Shown: positions 8,881 to 18,924, counted from the first letter of the stretch. The stretch is DNA of 64,000 nucleotides from an uncultured Alphaproteobacteria bacterium (GCA_902623585.1 CACNUO010000005.1:1-64000); one strand, 5' to 3'. The notes: a model not told the origin generated them from the letters alone. Numbers and translations: made by a program.

Positions 8881-9801
8881 TTATAATTTATATTTTTTCT
8901 TTAATTCTAGCAAATCTATTAAAAAATTATCTCTTATATTGCTTAAATCTTTTATAGAATGATTCTTTGATTGTTTTTTTGTGCCTTTAATGATTTTTTC
9001 TTTAAGTTTTTTTGTTAGTTTTGGAGATTTGAGTTTAGTCCATGGAAGCTTCAAAGCTGGTCCAAACTGATCTAGCATATGTTTCATACCCATTTCTCCT
9101 CCCGCTAAGTGAAATGTCAAAAAAGTTCCCATTAGAGCCCATCTCATACCAGGACCATAAGTTATTGATTCATCTAAATCTTTTGTTGAAGCATATCCAT
9201 CATTTATAATATGTAAACCCTCTCTCCACAAAGCTTCTTGCAATCTATCAGATAAAAAGCCCGGTAATTCTTTTTCTAACAATAATGTTTTCATTTTAAT
9301 TTTTTGATAAAATTTTTTTGCTTTATTAAAATATAAATTTGTAGTTTTTTTACCTTTTACAATTTCAACCAAAGGGAGAATATATACAGGGTTAAATGGA
9401 TGAGCTATGATTAACCTTTTTGGATTAATACATTTTGATTGTAAATCTGATGGAAGTAAACCAGATGAACTTGAAGCAATTATTGAATTTGAGGGTGAAT
9501 ATTTACTTATATTTTTTATAACATCTTTTTTTAAAGTTAATCGTTCGGGTACATTTTCCTGAATTAAATCTGCATTTTTTACTGCTTCTTCAATACTGTC
9601 TACGATTTCCAAATTTTTGAAATTGATTTTTGTATTATATAATTTCTTTATAATTAAGTTTGTTCTTGTTATTTCTTCTTTTAGAAAATGTAATTGCTGA
9701 GAATTTTTATCAAATGCTTTGACTCTTATACCATTAGCTAGAAATCTAAGTATCCAGCCGGCACCAATTACACCAGTTCCAATGACAGCAATATTTTTCA
9801 A
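8881..9801 (-). CDS. 3-hydroxyacyl-CoA dehydrogenase family protein, probable L-carnitine dehydrogenase
   Basis: IGTGVIGAGWILRFLANG NAD motif, HPFNPVYILPLVEIV; adjacent to BKACE and near a thioesterase. Confidence 0.8.
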   Translation of the reverse strand: MKNIAVIGTGVIGAGWILRFLANGIRVKAFDKNSQQLHFLKEEITRTNLIIKKLYNTKINFKNLEIVDSIEEAVKNADLIQENVPERLTLKKDVIKNISKYSPSNSIIASSSSGLLPSDLQSKCINPKRLIIAHPFNPVYILPLVEIVKGKKTTNLYFNKAKKFYQKIKMKTLLLEKELPGFLSDRLQEALWREGLHIINDGYASTKDLDESITYGPGMRWALMGTFLTFHLAGGEMGMKHMLDQFGPALKLPWTKLKSPKLTKKLKEKIIKGTKKQSKNHSIKDLSNIRDNFLIDLLELKKKYKL

Positions 9802-9802
9802 A

Positions 9803-10693
9803 TTAAAAATGTTTTTTTAGTTTTAATTTCTCTCTAGTTTGTTGAGGGGATAAAATAGAAGCCCCCATATCTTCAACAATACATCTTGCCTTTTCAACCA
9901 ACTGTGCATTTGATGCAAAAACTCCTTTTTTTAAATAAAGATTGTCTTCAAGTCCCACACGAACATTTCCTCCCAAAATAACTGCCTGTGCAGCCATAGG
10001 CATTTGTGATCTTCCTATTCCAAACCCAGACCAAACACCTTCAGAAGGTATCATTTCAGCCATAGCTTTCATTGCGCTGGTTGTTGCAGGTGATCCCCAA
10101 GGTATGCCAAGGCATATTTGATAAAAAGGAGGACCATCAATTAAACCTTCTTTATAAAGTTGGTTAGCAAACCATAAATGACCCATTTCAAAAGCTTCCA
10201 TTTCTGGTTTCACTCCAAGCTCCTGCATTTTTTTTGCTGCAGTTCTTAGTTGTATCGGTGTATGAATAAAAGTCATGTTTGAGTCACCAAAATTTAGTGA
10301 ACCGCAGTCTAAAGTACAAATTTCAGGCAATAACTCTTCAACATGTTCTAATCTGCTTAATGCATCGATCATATCTGTATTTGCTCCCACTGGATTTAAA
10401 GGATCTTTACCTGTTCCCACTTCAAAATCACCACCCATACCTGTAGTAAAATTTAAAACTACATCAGTTTCAGAGGAGCGAATTCTATCTGCCACTTCTT
10501 TATAATAACTTAAATTCCTAGAAGGTTTGCCATCAGGTTCTCTTACATGTACATGAGCTATTGCTGCGCCCGCTTTGGCAGCTTCAATTGAAGCATCAGC
10601 AATTTGTTTTGGTGTTATAGGTAATTCAGGATGTTTACCTGCTGTATCACCAGATCCTGTTACAGCACATGAAATTATTACTTCATTATTCAT
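9803..10693 (-). CDS. BKACE-family 3-keto acid cleavage enzyme (probable 3-dehydrocarnitine:acetyl-CoA trimethylamine transferase)
   Basis: [76 protein letters not shown]. Confidence 0.88.
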   Translation of the reverse strand: MNNEVIISCAVTGSGDTAGKHPELPITPKQIADASIEAAKAGAAIAHVHVREPDGKPSRNLSYYKEVADRIRSSETDVVLNFTTGMGGDFEVGTGKDPLNPVGANTDMIDALSRLEHVEELLPEICTLDCGSLNFGDSNMTFIHTPIQLRTAAKKMQELGVKPEMEAFEMGHLWFANQLYKEGLIDGPPFYQICLGIPWGSPATTSAMKAMAEMIPSEGVWSGFGIGRSQMPMAAQAVILGGNVRVGLEDNLYLKKGVFASNAQLVEKARCIVEDMGASILSPQQTREKLKLKKHF

Positions 10694-10735
10694 TATTTTA
10701 AACTACTATATTTTTTGAATTAATAAAGAAAAACA

Positions 10736-11203
10736 ATGAAGATATATTTAAATTCAGGAAGAGTTAAAAAAGAATGGACCGATTACAATGGTCATATGAA
10801 TTTGGCATTTTATATTCATCTTTTTGATGCTGGATGGGAAGTTCTTTTACAAAAATTTAATATGGGTGAAACTTCTGCAAAAACAGAGAAGAAAACTACT
10901 TTTGCCGTAGAGTCACACACAACTTATGACAAAGAAGTGAAAGAGGGTGATGAAGTAGATATTAATTTGTTATTTCTTGATAGGGATAAAAAAAGATTAA
11001 TTTATAAATTAGAAATGACACATAAGCTTGAAGGTTACAGAGCAGCAACAACAGAGGTTTGTTCTTTATATGTTGATTTAAATATTAGAAAAGTTTCTGA
11101 ATTAGAATTAGAAAAGCAAAAAGATATAGATAAATTTATTCAAGAAAATAAAAATAACTTTGATCCAGGTAACCTTACTCTAATCAACAAGTTAAAAAAA
11201 TAA
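10736..11203 (+). CDS. 4HBT/hotdog thioesterase (possible betainyl-CoA thioesterase)
   Basis: 155 aa, VKKEWTDYNGHMNLAFYIHLFDAG hotdog motif; context of carnitine cluster. Confidence 0.8.
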   Translation: MKIYLNSGRVKKEWTDYNGHMNLAFYIHLFDAGWEVLLQKFNMGETSAKTEKKTTFAVESHTTYDKEVKEGDEVDINLLFLDRDKKRLIYKLEMTHKLEGYRAATTEVCSLYVDLNIRKVSELELEKQKDIDKFIQENKNNFDPGNLTLINKLKK

Positions 11204-11767
11204 TTATAAATTTCTATAAGGTGTTCTATTAAATATTCTTTGAACCATTGGAACAAATTCTTTTAGAGGAATTGTATCATAATTTGGATCAAATGATGCT
11301 TGATCCCATCTTTCACAAAAATCTATAGTGTCTTTAAAGAATTCATGACCTTTGAATTTATCTCTTAGATTTCTATCTTTTCCATAATAATGATTATAGT
11401 AGTAGGCTTGAAACAAACCGTGTTGTTCTACAATCCATCTTGTTTTTTCAGAAACAAAAGGTTTTAATACTGCAGCGGCAAGTTCAGAATGATTAAGAGG
11501 TGCAATTTCATCACCTATATCATGCAATAAGGAAGCCACCACCATTTCTTCAGAAGCTTGTTCACGTAACGCTCTTGATGCAGTTTGAAGAGAGTGTTCT
11601 AATCTAGATACCTTATAGCCACCTAAAGAATTGTCTAAACTTTCTAGCACTCTAACTATTCTATCAGCTGTACCTTCAATAAATTTATCTTCAAAATTAG
11701 CAAGAAGTTCATAATCTTCTTTATCACCATGTTTCATTTCAGTGAATTTTACTTCATCTTTAGACAT
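11204..11767 (-). CDS. HD-domain protein resembling PhnZ/TmpB-type diiron oxygenases
   Basis: Likely start MSKDEVKF at 11767 (track ORF extends to 11965, overlapping the aguA-like gene); motifs LEHSLQ, LLHDIGD, NHSELAAAVLK, VEQHGLFQAYY, CERWDQASFDP. Confidence 0.78.
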   Translation of the reverse strand: MSKDEVKFTEMKHGDKEDYELLANFEDKFIEGTADRIVRVLESLDNSLGGYKVSRLEHSLQTASRALREQASEEMVVASLLHDIGDEIAPLNHSELAAAVLKPFVSEKTRWIVEQHGLFQAYYYNHYYGKDRNLRDKFKGHEFFKDTIDFCERWDQASFDPNYDTIPLKEFVPMVQRIFNRTPYRNL

Positions 11768-11795
11768 GAAATAATTATACATATTTTTAAATTTT

Positions 11796-12779
11796 ATGAA
11801 ACTAATTCCTGAATGGCATGAACACCAATATTGTTTGATTGCTTGGCCATGTAATAAAGATCTATATGGTAAAATTATTAATAAGGCTAGAGATGAAGTT
11901 GCAAATGTAATTAATGAAATTGCAAAAACTGAGCATGTTATTGTTTTGTCAAATAAAGAAGACATTAATGAAATTCAAAATAAAACTGATCATAAAAATA
12001 TAGATATTATAGAATGTAAATTAGATGATTCTTGGATGCGAGATATTGCACCAATTTTTTATAACGAAAATGAAAAATTAAAATCAATTAGCTTTGAATT
12101 TAATGGATATGGAAAGTATCCAGATTATTTAAATGATAATAAAATATCAAAATTTATTTCAAACTATTTAAATATCCCAACAAAAATTTCTGACTTAGTT
12201 ATTGAAGGAGGAGCAATAACTTATGATGATAAAAAAAATTTATTTAGCACTAAAAATGTAATATTTAATAAAAATAGAAAACAAAAACATAATAGTGAAT
12301 ATATTATTAAAGAATTAAAGTTCTTGTTTGACTTAAATTATATTTTTTTATTTGAAAATGGACTAATGGAGGATGATACAGATGGTCATGTTGATAATTT
12401 ATTATGCCCGATAGGAAAAAATCAATATTTAATTGCCACAACTCACAAATTAGATCCTAATTATGAAATATTAGAAAAAAACAAAGCTGATCTAATTAAT
12501 TTTTTTATAGATACTAATCAGACATTTGATTTAATTGAAGTTCCTTTACCTACAAGAAAAAAGATTAATAATAAGAATATTATTAGCTCATATATAAATT
12601 TCTATTTCAGTAAAAATAAAATTATCTTACCTAAATTCAATGTTAAGGAAGATAATGAGGTAAAATTAACTTTTGAAAAGTTATTCCCCAATCGAGAAAT
12701 TATGATGTTGGAAACAGAAAATATAAATTATGGTGGTGGAAATATTCATTGTATAACAATGAATGTACCAAAAATATGA
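11796..12779 (+). CDS. aguA: agmatine deiminase (peptidylarginine deiminase family)
   Basis: DDSWMRDIAPIF, NGLMEDDTDGHVDNL, terminal NYGGGNIHCITMNVP. Confidence 0.9.
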   Translation: MKLIPEWHEHQYCLIAWPCNKDLYGKIINKARDEVANVINEIAKTEHVIVLSNKEDINEIQNKTDHKNIDIIECKLDDSWMRDIAPIFYNENEKLKSISFEFNGYGKYPDYLNDNKISKFISNYLNIPTKISDLVIEGGAITYDDKKNLFSTKNVIFNKNRKQKHNSEYIIKELKFLFDLNYIFLFENGLMEDDTDGHVDNLLCPIGKNQYLIATTHKLDPNYEILEKNKADLINFFIDTNQTFDLIEVPLPTRKKINNKNIISSYINFYFSKNKIILPKFNVKEDNEVKLTFEKLFPNREIMMLETENINYGGGNIHCITMNVPKI

Positions 12780-13633
12780 AAGTAAAAGTAGCAACATCAC
12801 AATTCAAGGCTATTAAAGGAGACTTTGATGCTAATGTAAATAAAGCAATTCATTTAGTTGAAAAAGCATCAAATGAAAATGTTGATATTTTACTTCTGCA
12901 AGAATTATTTCAAGATTATTATTTTTGTTCAACAAAAAATGATAAATTTTTTAATCTTGCAATTGATTTTCCTTCTAATCCAATGTTTGAAAAATTATCT
13001 AATATTTGTAAAAATAAAAAAATTTCATTACCAATTAGTTTTTTTCAAAAAAAAGAAAATAAATTTTTTAACTCTTTAGTTATGATTGATTCATTAGGTA
13101 AAATAAGTGAAGTCTATAATAAATCCCACATCCCTGAAGGGCCTGGATATAATGAGAAGTATTATTTTGAAAAAGGCAACACAGGCTTTATGGTTTTTGA
13201 CACCCCTCTAGCAAAAGTTGGCTGTGCAATTTGTTGGGATCAGTGGTTTCCTGAATGTGCAAGAATACTAACGTTGAAAGGTGCAGATTTAATTTTATAT
13301 CCATCAGCAATTGGTTCTGAGCCACACATGCCTGAATTAAATTCAAAAGATCATTGGATTAATACAATGGTAGGACATGCTGCTGCAAATCAAATCCCTA
13401 TAATAACTTCAAATAGAATAGGGAAGGAGGTCGAAGCAGATATTGAATTAAATTTTTATGGTAATTCATTTATATTGGATCATCTTGGAAATGTAATAAA
13501 TCGTATGAATGATAAGGATGAAGGAATAATAACTGCGACTTTAGACTTGTTAATTTCAAGAGAATATAGAAAATTATGGGGTAACTTTAGAGACAGAAGG
13601 CCCGATCTATATAAAAAAATTCTCGATTTTTAA
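12776..13633 (+). CDS. aguB: N-carbamoylputrescine amidase
   Basis: Nitrilase-fold: LLLQELFQDYYFCS, KSHIPEGPGYNEKYYF, VGCAICWDQWFPECARILTLKGAD; ATG at 12776 overlaps aguA stop (ATGA). Confidence 0.92.
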   Translation: MKVKVATSQFKAIKGDFDANVNKAIHLVEKASNENVDILLLQELFQDYYFCSTKNDKFFNLAIDFPSNPMFEKLSNICKNKKISLPISFFQKKENKFFNSLVMIDSLGKISEVYNKSHIPEGPGYNEKYYFEKGNTGFMVFDTPLAKVGCAICWDQWFPECARILTLKGADLILYPSAIGSEPHMPELNSKDHWINTMVGHAAANQIPIITSNRIGKEVEADIELNFYGNSFILDHLGNVINRMNDKDEGIITATLDLLISREYRKLWGNFRDRRPDLYKKILDF

Positions 13634-13673
13634 TTTATTTTATTTAATGTAATTTTTATTTAGGAGGGGAATA

Positions 13674-14726
13674 ATGCTTAAGTATTTTATATCTCTATTA
13701 GTTTTAATTTCTTTTTCAGCTCAGGCTAAAGAAGAATTATTTATTTACAATTGGTCTGACTATATTGCCGAAGATACAATTGAAAATTTTGAAAATGAAT
13801 TTGGCATTGATGTAACTTATGATGTGTTTGATTCAAACGAAGTTCTTGAAGCTAAACTTTTAGCTGGTGGTTCAGGTTATGATATTGTGGTGCCTTCAGG
13901 CTCTTTTTTAGAAAATCAAATCAAGGCTGGAGTTTTTCAAAAACTTGATAAGGCTCAACTTTCAAACATTGGTAATTTAGATCCCGATGTACTAGCAAAA
14001 ATTGATGCACATGATCCAGGAGGTCAATACTCGATAAATTATATGTATGGTACTACAGGTATTGGCTATAATACTGATAAAGTTGATGAAAATGATATTA
14101 CAAGTTGGAGCATTTTGTTTGATCCAGCTATTGCATCAAAATATGCAGATTGTGGAATCGCAATGTTGGATGCTCCTACAGAGGTTATGGAAATCGCTTT
14201 AAAATACGTTGGAAAAGATCCTTATACAGAGGATGAGAAAGATTATGAGGTTGCTCTTGAAATGTTACAGCAAATACGACCTTACATAAGATATTTTGAT
14301 TCTTCTCAATATATCGATGATTTAGCAAATGGAGAGATCTGTTTAACTATGGGTTGGTCAGGTGATGTTTTTCTAGCTGCAGATGAAGCTGCAGATGGAG
14401 TAGAAGCTTGGTACTCAATTCCATCTGAAGGAACTGTAATATGGTTTGATATGATGGCTATTCCAACTGATGCAAAAAATGTTGAGAATGCACACAAATT
14501 TATAAATTATATTTTAAGACCTCAAGTTGCTGCTGATATTACAAATTACGTTTGGTATTCAAATCCAAATAAAGCAGCCAATGAACTAGTTGATCCTGAA
14601 ATTTTTGAAGATCCTGCTATTTATCCAGATGAAGCAACTTTAAGTATGCTTTTTGCTGATACTGCAGACTCTCCGAAAAAATCTAAATTATCAACTAAAT
14701 ATTTTAATAAGTTTAAAGCAAATTAA
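13674..14726 (+). CDS. polyamine ABC transporter substrate-binding protein (PotD/PotF-like)
   Basis: Signal peptide, ELFIYNWSDYIAEDTIENFENEFGIDVTYDVFDSNE; strong AGGAGG upstream. Confidence 0.92.
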   Translation: MLKYFISLLVLISFSAQAKEELFIYNWSDYIAEDTIENFENEFGIDVTYDVFDSNEVLEAKLLAGGSGYDIVVPSGSFLENQIKAGVFQKLDKAQLSNIGNLDPDVLAKIDAHDPGGQYSINYMYGTTGIGYNTDKVDENDITSWSILFDPAIASKYADCGIAMLDAPTEVMEIALKYVGKDPYTEDEKDYEVALEMLQQIRPYIRYFDSSQYIDDLANGEICLTMGWSGDVFLAADEAADGVEAWYSIPSEGTVIWFDMMAIPTDAKNVENAHKFINYILRPQVAADITNYVWYSNPNKAANELVDPEIFEDPAIYPDEATLSMLFADTADSPKKSKLSTKYFNKFKAN

Positions 14727-14742
14727 AAAATATACTTCATTT

Positions 14743-14770
14743 CAGCACTAATATATTAATATTAGTGCTG
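14743..14770 (+). promoter_or_regulatory. intercistronic hairpin between substrate-binding protein and ATPase genes
   Basis: CAGCACTAATAT-atta-ATATTAGTGCTG, perfect 12-bp stem, 4-nt loop, no downstream T-tract. Confidence 0.75.
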
Positions 14771-14777
14771 ATTTAAG

Positions 14778-15845
14778 ATGGATAATAATTTTCTTGTAAT
14801 TGAAAATATTTCTAAATCATTTGGAGATAACAAAGTTTTAGAAAATATTAATTTAAATATTTCAAAATCTGAATTTTTTGGTCTCTTAGGATCATCGGGT
14901 TCAGGCAAAACTACCTTACTAAGAATACTAGGTGGATTTGAGAAGCCAGATACAGGACGTGTAATACTCGACGGAACGGACATAACAAACCTTGAACCTT
15001 TTGAAAGACCATTAAATTATATGTTTCAATCGTATGCTCTATTTCCTCACTTAAACGTATTTAATAATTTAGCTTTTGGAATAAAAGAAAATTTTACCCA
15101 AAAAGAAATTGAAATAAACGTAAGAAATATTGCCGAACTTTTATCTATTGAACATTTATTAAATAGAAGAATTAAGCAATTATCAGGAGGAGAGCAGCAA
15201 CGAGTTGCCCTTGGAAGGTGCTTAATAAAAAAACCTAAGTTATTATTATTAGATGAGCCTCTTGCAGCACTAGATAAAAAACTAAGATCAAAAACGCAAT
15301 TAGAGTTAACAACACTCCAAAAGAAACTAAAAATTACATTTGTTTTTGTTACCCATGATCAGGAAGAAGCAATGTCCTTATCTGATAGAATGGCAATAAT
15401 GAAGAATGGTCTTATTTTGGAATGCTCTAGCCCTGAAGAGATTTATGAAAATCCTAAAAGTCTTTATACTGCCAATTTTATAGGAATTGCAAATATAATT
15501 GAGATTTATAAGAAAGATGAAAATTTTTATTCTGATGATTTAGGTATAAATTTTAAATTAAACAAAGAATTAAAAAATACACAAACTAATATTTTACTAA
15601 GACCAGAGAAAATAAAAATACAATCAATGAATAATTTGAAAACAAGTTCATTTAATTCCTTTAGTGGAGAAATTTTAGAAAAATCATATTTGGGAAGTTT
15701 TACACGTTATGAAATTAAAATTAAAAATATGATAATTTCAGTTTTAGATCAGAATTTTAACTCCAACTCAAATTATAATTTCCCAAAAGGGGAGAAAGTC
15801 ATTTGTAGTTGGGAAAGTGAATCAATCAAGGTTTTAGAGGATTAA
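14778..15845 (+). CDS. polyamine ABC transporter ATP-binding protein (PotA/PotG-like)
   Basis: GSSGSGKTTLLRILGGFE, QLSGGEQQRVALGRCL, LLLDEPLAALDKKLR; TOBE-like C-terminus. Confidence 0.93.
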   Translation: MDNNFLVIENISKSFGDNKVLENINLNISKSEFFGLLGSSGSGKTTLLRILGGFEKPDTGRVILDGTDITNLEPFERPLNYMFQSYALFPHLNVFNNLAFGIKENFTQKEIEINVRNIAELLSIEHLLNRRIKQLSGGEQQRVALGRCLIKKPKLLLLDEPLAALDKKLRSKTQLELTTLQKKLKITFVFVTHDQEEAMSLSDRMAIMKNGLILECSSPEEIYENPKSLYTANFIGIANIIEIYKKDENFYSDDLGINFKLNKELKNTQTNILLRPEKIKIQSMNNLKTSSFNSFSGEILEKSYLGSFTRYEIKIKNMIISVLDQNFNSNSNYNFPKGEKVICSWESESIKVLED

Positions 15846-16733
15846 TTGAAAAATAAATTATTTGAAAAATATTTCGTTTTTAGCCCTTATTTTTGGCTTG
15901 TTCTATTTTTTTTTATACCATTAGCTATAATTTTTAAAATATCAATTTCGGTATCAGAATGGGGGATGCCTCCTTATCAAGATATTTTTCTTTTTGATAA
16001 TGGATTTAAGATCAATACTACATTTGAAAACTATGTTTATATATTTAGTGATTATTACTACATTGGATCTTTTGTAAACTCTTTGATACTAGCTCTAATA
16101 TCTACTTTTTTTTGTTTACTTATTGGGTTCCCATTAGCTTTTTATATTGCGACTTCAAATATCAGATTAAGAAATATCCTATTAGTTTTAGTAGTTATTC
16201 CATTTTGGTCATCATTTTTATTAAGAGTATATGCATGGAAAATAATTTTACAGAATAATGGAATTTTAAATGTAATACTTTTAAACCTAGGCATAACATC
16301 AGAACCACTTCAATTATTATACAATCAATATGCTGTCATCATGGGAATTGTATACACTTATTTACCTTTGATGATTTTACCACTTTATGGATACTTAAAT
16401 AAATTTGACTTAAATTTAATTGAAGCATCAAAAGATTTAGGATTAAATCGTATTAAAACCTTTTTTAAAGTTATTCTTCCTTTGTCTATTCCAGGAATTG
16501 TTGCTGGATCTTTATTAGTTTTTATACCTGTTGTTGGAGAATTTATTATACCTGAAATGTTAGGTGGTAGTGATAGATTGTATTATGGAAAAATATTATG
16601 GGAGGAATTCTTTGTTAATAGAAACTGGCCAGGTGCCAGTGCTTTAGCTTTTAGTGGAATTATTATTTTGGTTTTGCCAATTGTTATTTTTCAAATACTT
16701 TATTCTCGTTGGAGTCAAAAAAATGAAATCTAG
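15846..16733 (+). CDS. polyamine ABC transporter permease (PotB/PotH-like)
   Basis: TTG start directly after upstream stop; EASKDLGLNRIKTFFKVILPLSIPGI motif. Confidence 0.9.
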   Translation: MKNKLFEKYFVFSPYFWLVLFFFIPLAIIFKISISVSEWGMPPYQDIFLFDNGFKINTTFENYVYIFSDYYYIGSFVNSLILALISTFFCLLIGFPLAFYIATSNIRLRNILLVLVVIPFWSSFLLRVYAWKIILQNNGILNVILLNLGITSEPLQLLYNQYAVIMGIVYTYLPLMILPLYGYLNKFDLNLIEASKDLGLNRIKTFFKVILPLSIPGIVAGSLLVFIPVVGEFIIPEMLGGSDRLYYGKILWEEFFVNRNWPGASALAFSGIIILVLPIVIFQILYSRWSQKNEI

Positions 16734-17517
16734 TTTAATCAAAAGTACAGTTATTTTTTTAGGTTTATTTTTTTTATATTTCCCAATTTTAGTTTTAATT
16801 TTTTACTCATTTAATGAAAATAAGAGAGTAATGGTTTGGAAAGGATTTTCTTTAAGATGGTACAATGAGTTATTTAATAATGAACAAATAATTGAGGCAT
16901 TTATTATTAGTATTAAAATTGCAGCTTTGTCTGCAACTTTTGCTACAATTTTAGGAGTTATGATTGGATATTCACTTGTAAGAATAAGAACAATTCCTTT
17001 TAAATCATTTTATATTTTTCTTTCATCAACACCTTTGGTTTTGCCAGAATTAATTTTAGGTCTTTCAATGTTACTTTTTTTTATAAGCTTAAATAATGTA
17101 ATTGGATTTCCATCATCTAGAGGGCAATTAACTATTTTTATATCACACGTTACTTTTTGTATTGCATTTGTCGCAATTATTATTCAAGCAAGATTAACTG
17201 ACTTTAACAAAAATATTGAGGAAGCTGCGATGGATCTAGGCTATAATTATACCAAGGTACTCTATAAGATAACTTTACCAATAATTTTACCTTCTATTAT
17301 TGCTGGCTGGTTATTAGCTTTTACAATTTCTTTAGATGATCTAGTTGTTGCGAGTTTTACTACTGGGCCTGGAGCTAACACATTGCCAATTGTAGTTTTT
17401 TCTAAAGTTAGATTAGGATTGAGTCCTGAAGTAAACGCATTATCCGCAATTTTAATGTTTGCTTTAATAATAATTGGTTTATTTTATTTTTATTTTAATA
17501 AAAAATTTAAACATTAA
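16723..17517 (+). CDS. polyamine ABC transporter permease (PotC/PotI-like)
   Basis: Likely start MKSSLIKS at 16723 (track ORF starts further upstream); EEAAMDLGYNYTKVLYKITLPIILPSI. Confidence 0.9.
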   Translation: MKSSLIKSTVIFLGLFFLYFPILVLIFYSFNENKRVMVWKGFSLRWYNELFNNEQIIEAFIISIKIAALSATFATILGVMIGYSLVRIRTIPFKSFYIFLSSTPLVLPELILGLSMLLFFISLNNVIGFPSSRGQLTIFISHVTFCIAFVAIIIQARLTDFNKNIEEAAMDLGYNYTKVLYKITLPIILPSIIAGWLLAFTISLDDLVVASFTTGPGANTLPIVVFSKVRLGLSPEVNALSAILMFALIIIGLFYFYFNKKFKH

Positions 17518-18874
17518 GTAATAAATATTCTCGCTCCCAAGAACTTATTACTGATAAATAAGCTTGATACTCAACTCTTCTTATCGCAGCAATCGACCTT
17601 ACAAATTTTTCATTAAATATGGATTTTATATCTTCATCATTTTCAAAGAGAGTTAATGATTCATCCATATTTTTAGGCAGATTAGAATTTTTATCTTTAA
17701 ATGCACTATCTTTGGTTTCTGGATTTGGTTTTAAATTATTTTTCATTCCTAAATATCCTGAAGCTAAATTAGCTGCAAAAACTAGATATGGATTTGTATC
17801 AGATCCAGGAATTCGATTTTCAATACGTATATTCCTTTCCTCAATTGATGGAATTCTAAAACCACAACTTCTATTACCTATTCCCCATTTAACATTTTTA
17901 GGAGCACCCCAAGTTGCAAACAACCGTCTAAATGAATTTATATTTGGAGCGTATATAGGCATTAATAATGGAGTATATTTTTCCAAACCACCTAAATAGT
18001 TTTTCATTTTTTTTGAAATTTTAGATGATTGATTAAAAAAAATATTTTTATTTTTTTCGTTATATATCGATTGATGTATGTGCATTGCACTACCAGGTTG
18101 GTTCTCCATAGGTTTTGCCATAAATGTAGCATGAAGTTTATGTTTCAATGCCGACTGTCTTAGAGTTCGTTTAAATAAAAATACCTGGTCTGCTAGATCT
18201 AAAGGATCACCATGCTGAAAATTAATTTCCATTTGAGCTGAGCCAGATTCATGATTAATAGTATCAATTTCAATATTTTGAGCTTCACAATAATTATATA
18301 CATCCTCAAAAAGATGATCAAATTCGTTAACAGCATCTATACCCAAGGCTTGCTTACCTGTTTCTTGTCTACCTGATTGACCAACTGGCACTTCAAGAGG
18401 ATAATCCGAGTCAGCATTAGGTTTCACTAAATAAAATTCTAACTCTGGTGAGACAATTGGAGTTAATTTATCTTTTTTATAAAGTTTAAGAATATTTTTT
18501 AGAGCATTCCTGCTAGAATTTATAACATCATCTCCGTTAAGATTTATTGCATCGCAGATAATTTGTGCAGTAGGGTCGTCGTACCATGGCACTACTCTCA
18601 TTGTATCAAAATCTGGTTTTAAAATTACATCAATGTCAGTTGGATTGTAAACACTTCGTGGCAAGGCACCAGCAGAGTCCTCAGTTGCATAATCTCCTGA
18701 TATGGTTTGAATAAAAGTTGACTGTGGCAATCTGTGACTTTCATCTTCCAGTCCTTTTAAAAATTTATTTGTTGGTAAAATTTTTCCCCTTGCTATACCT
18801 CCAAGATCTGGAACTAAACATTCAACTTCTGTAATAGAGTTTTCATGAAACCAATTTTGAAATTTTTCAATCAT
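17507..18874 (-). CDS. glutamine synthetase family protein (gamma-glutamylputrescine synthetase, PuuA-like)
   Basis: SPELEFYLV, INHESGSAQMEINFQHGDPLDLADQ, MENQPGSAMHIHQS, NRSCGFRIPS; adjacent to Pot transporter and FAD oxidase. Confidence 0.88.
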   Translation of the reverse strand: MIEKFQNWFHENSITEVECLVPDLGGIARGKILPTNKFLKGLEDESHRLPQSTFIQTISGDYATEDSAGALPRSVYNPTDIDVILKPDFDTMRVVPWYDDPTAQIICDAINLNGDDVINSSRNALKNILKLYKKDKLTPIVSPELEFYLVKPNADSDYPLEVPVGQSGRQETGKQALGIDAVNEFDHLFEDVYNYCEAQNIEIDTINHESGSAQMEINFQHGDPLDLADQVFLFKRTLRQSALKHKLHATFMAKPMENQPGSAMHIHQSIYNEKNKNIFFNQSSKISKKMKNYLGGLEKYTPLLMPIYAPNINSFRRLFATWGAPKNVKWGIGNRSCGFRIPSIEERNIRIENRIPGSDTNPYLVFAANLASGYLGMKNNLKPNPETKDSAFKDKNSNLPKNMDESLTLFENDEDIKSIFNEKFVRSIAAIRRVEYQAYLSVISSWEREYLLLNV

Positions 18875-18924
18875 ATTGAGGGTGTTTGTTTACTAATTAT
18901 TATTAAACCATTAAAGATAAGTTA

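Noticed and set aside
11768-11965. N-terminal extension of the HD protein in the ORF track (MSSLFDKTITCSVFAISLITFATSS...)
   Set aside because: Overlaps the divergent aguA coding sequence; HD-family similarity begins only after the internal MSKDEVKF start.
12858-13079. Same-strand out-of-frame ORF within aguB
   Set aside because: Translation is Lys/Phe/Ile-rich low-complexity from AT-rich sequence; aguB frame is clearly coding.
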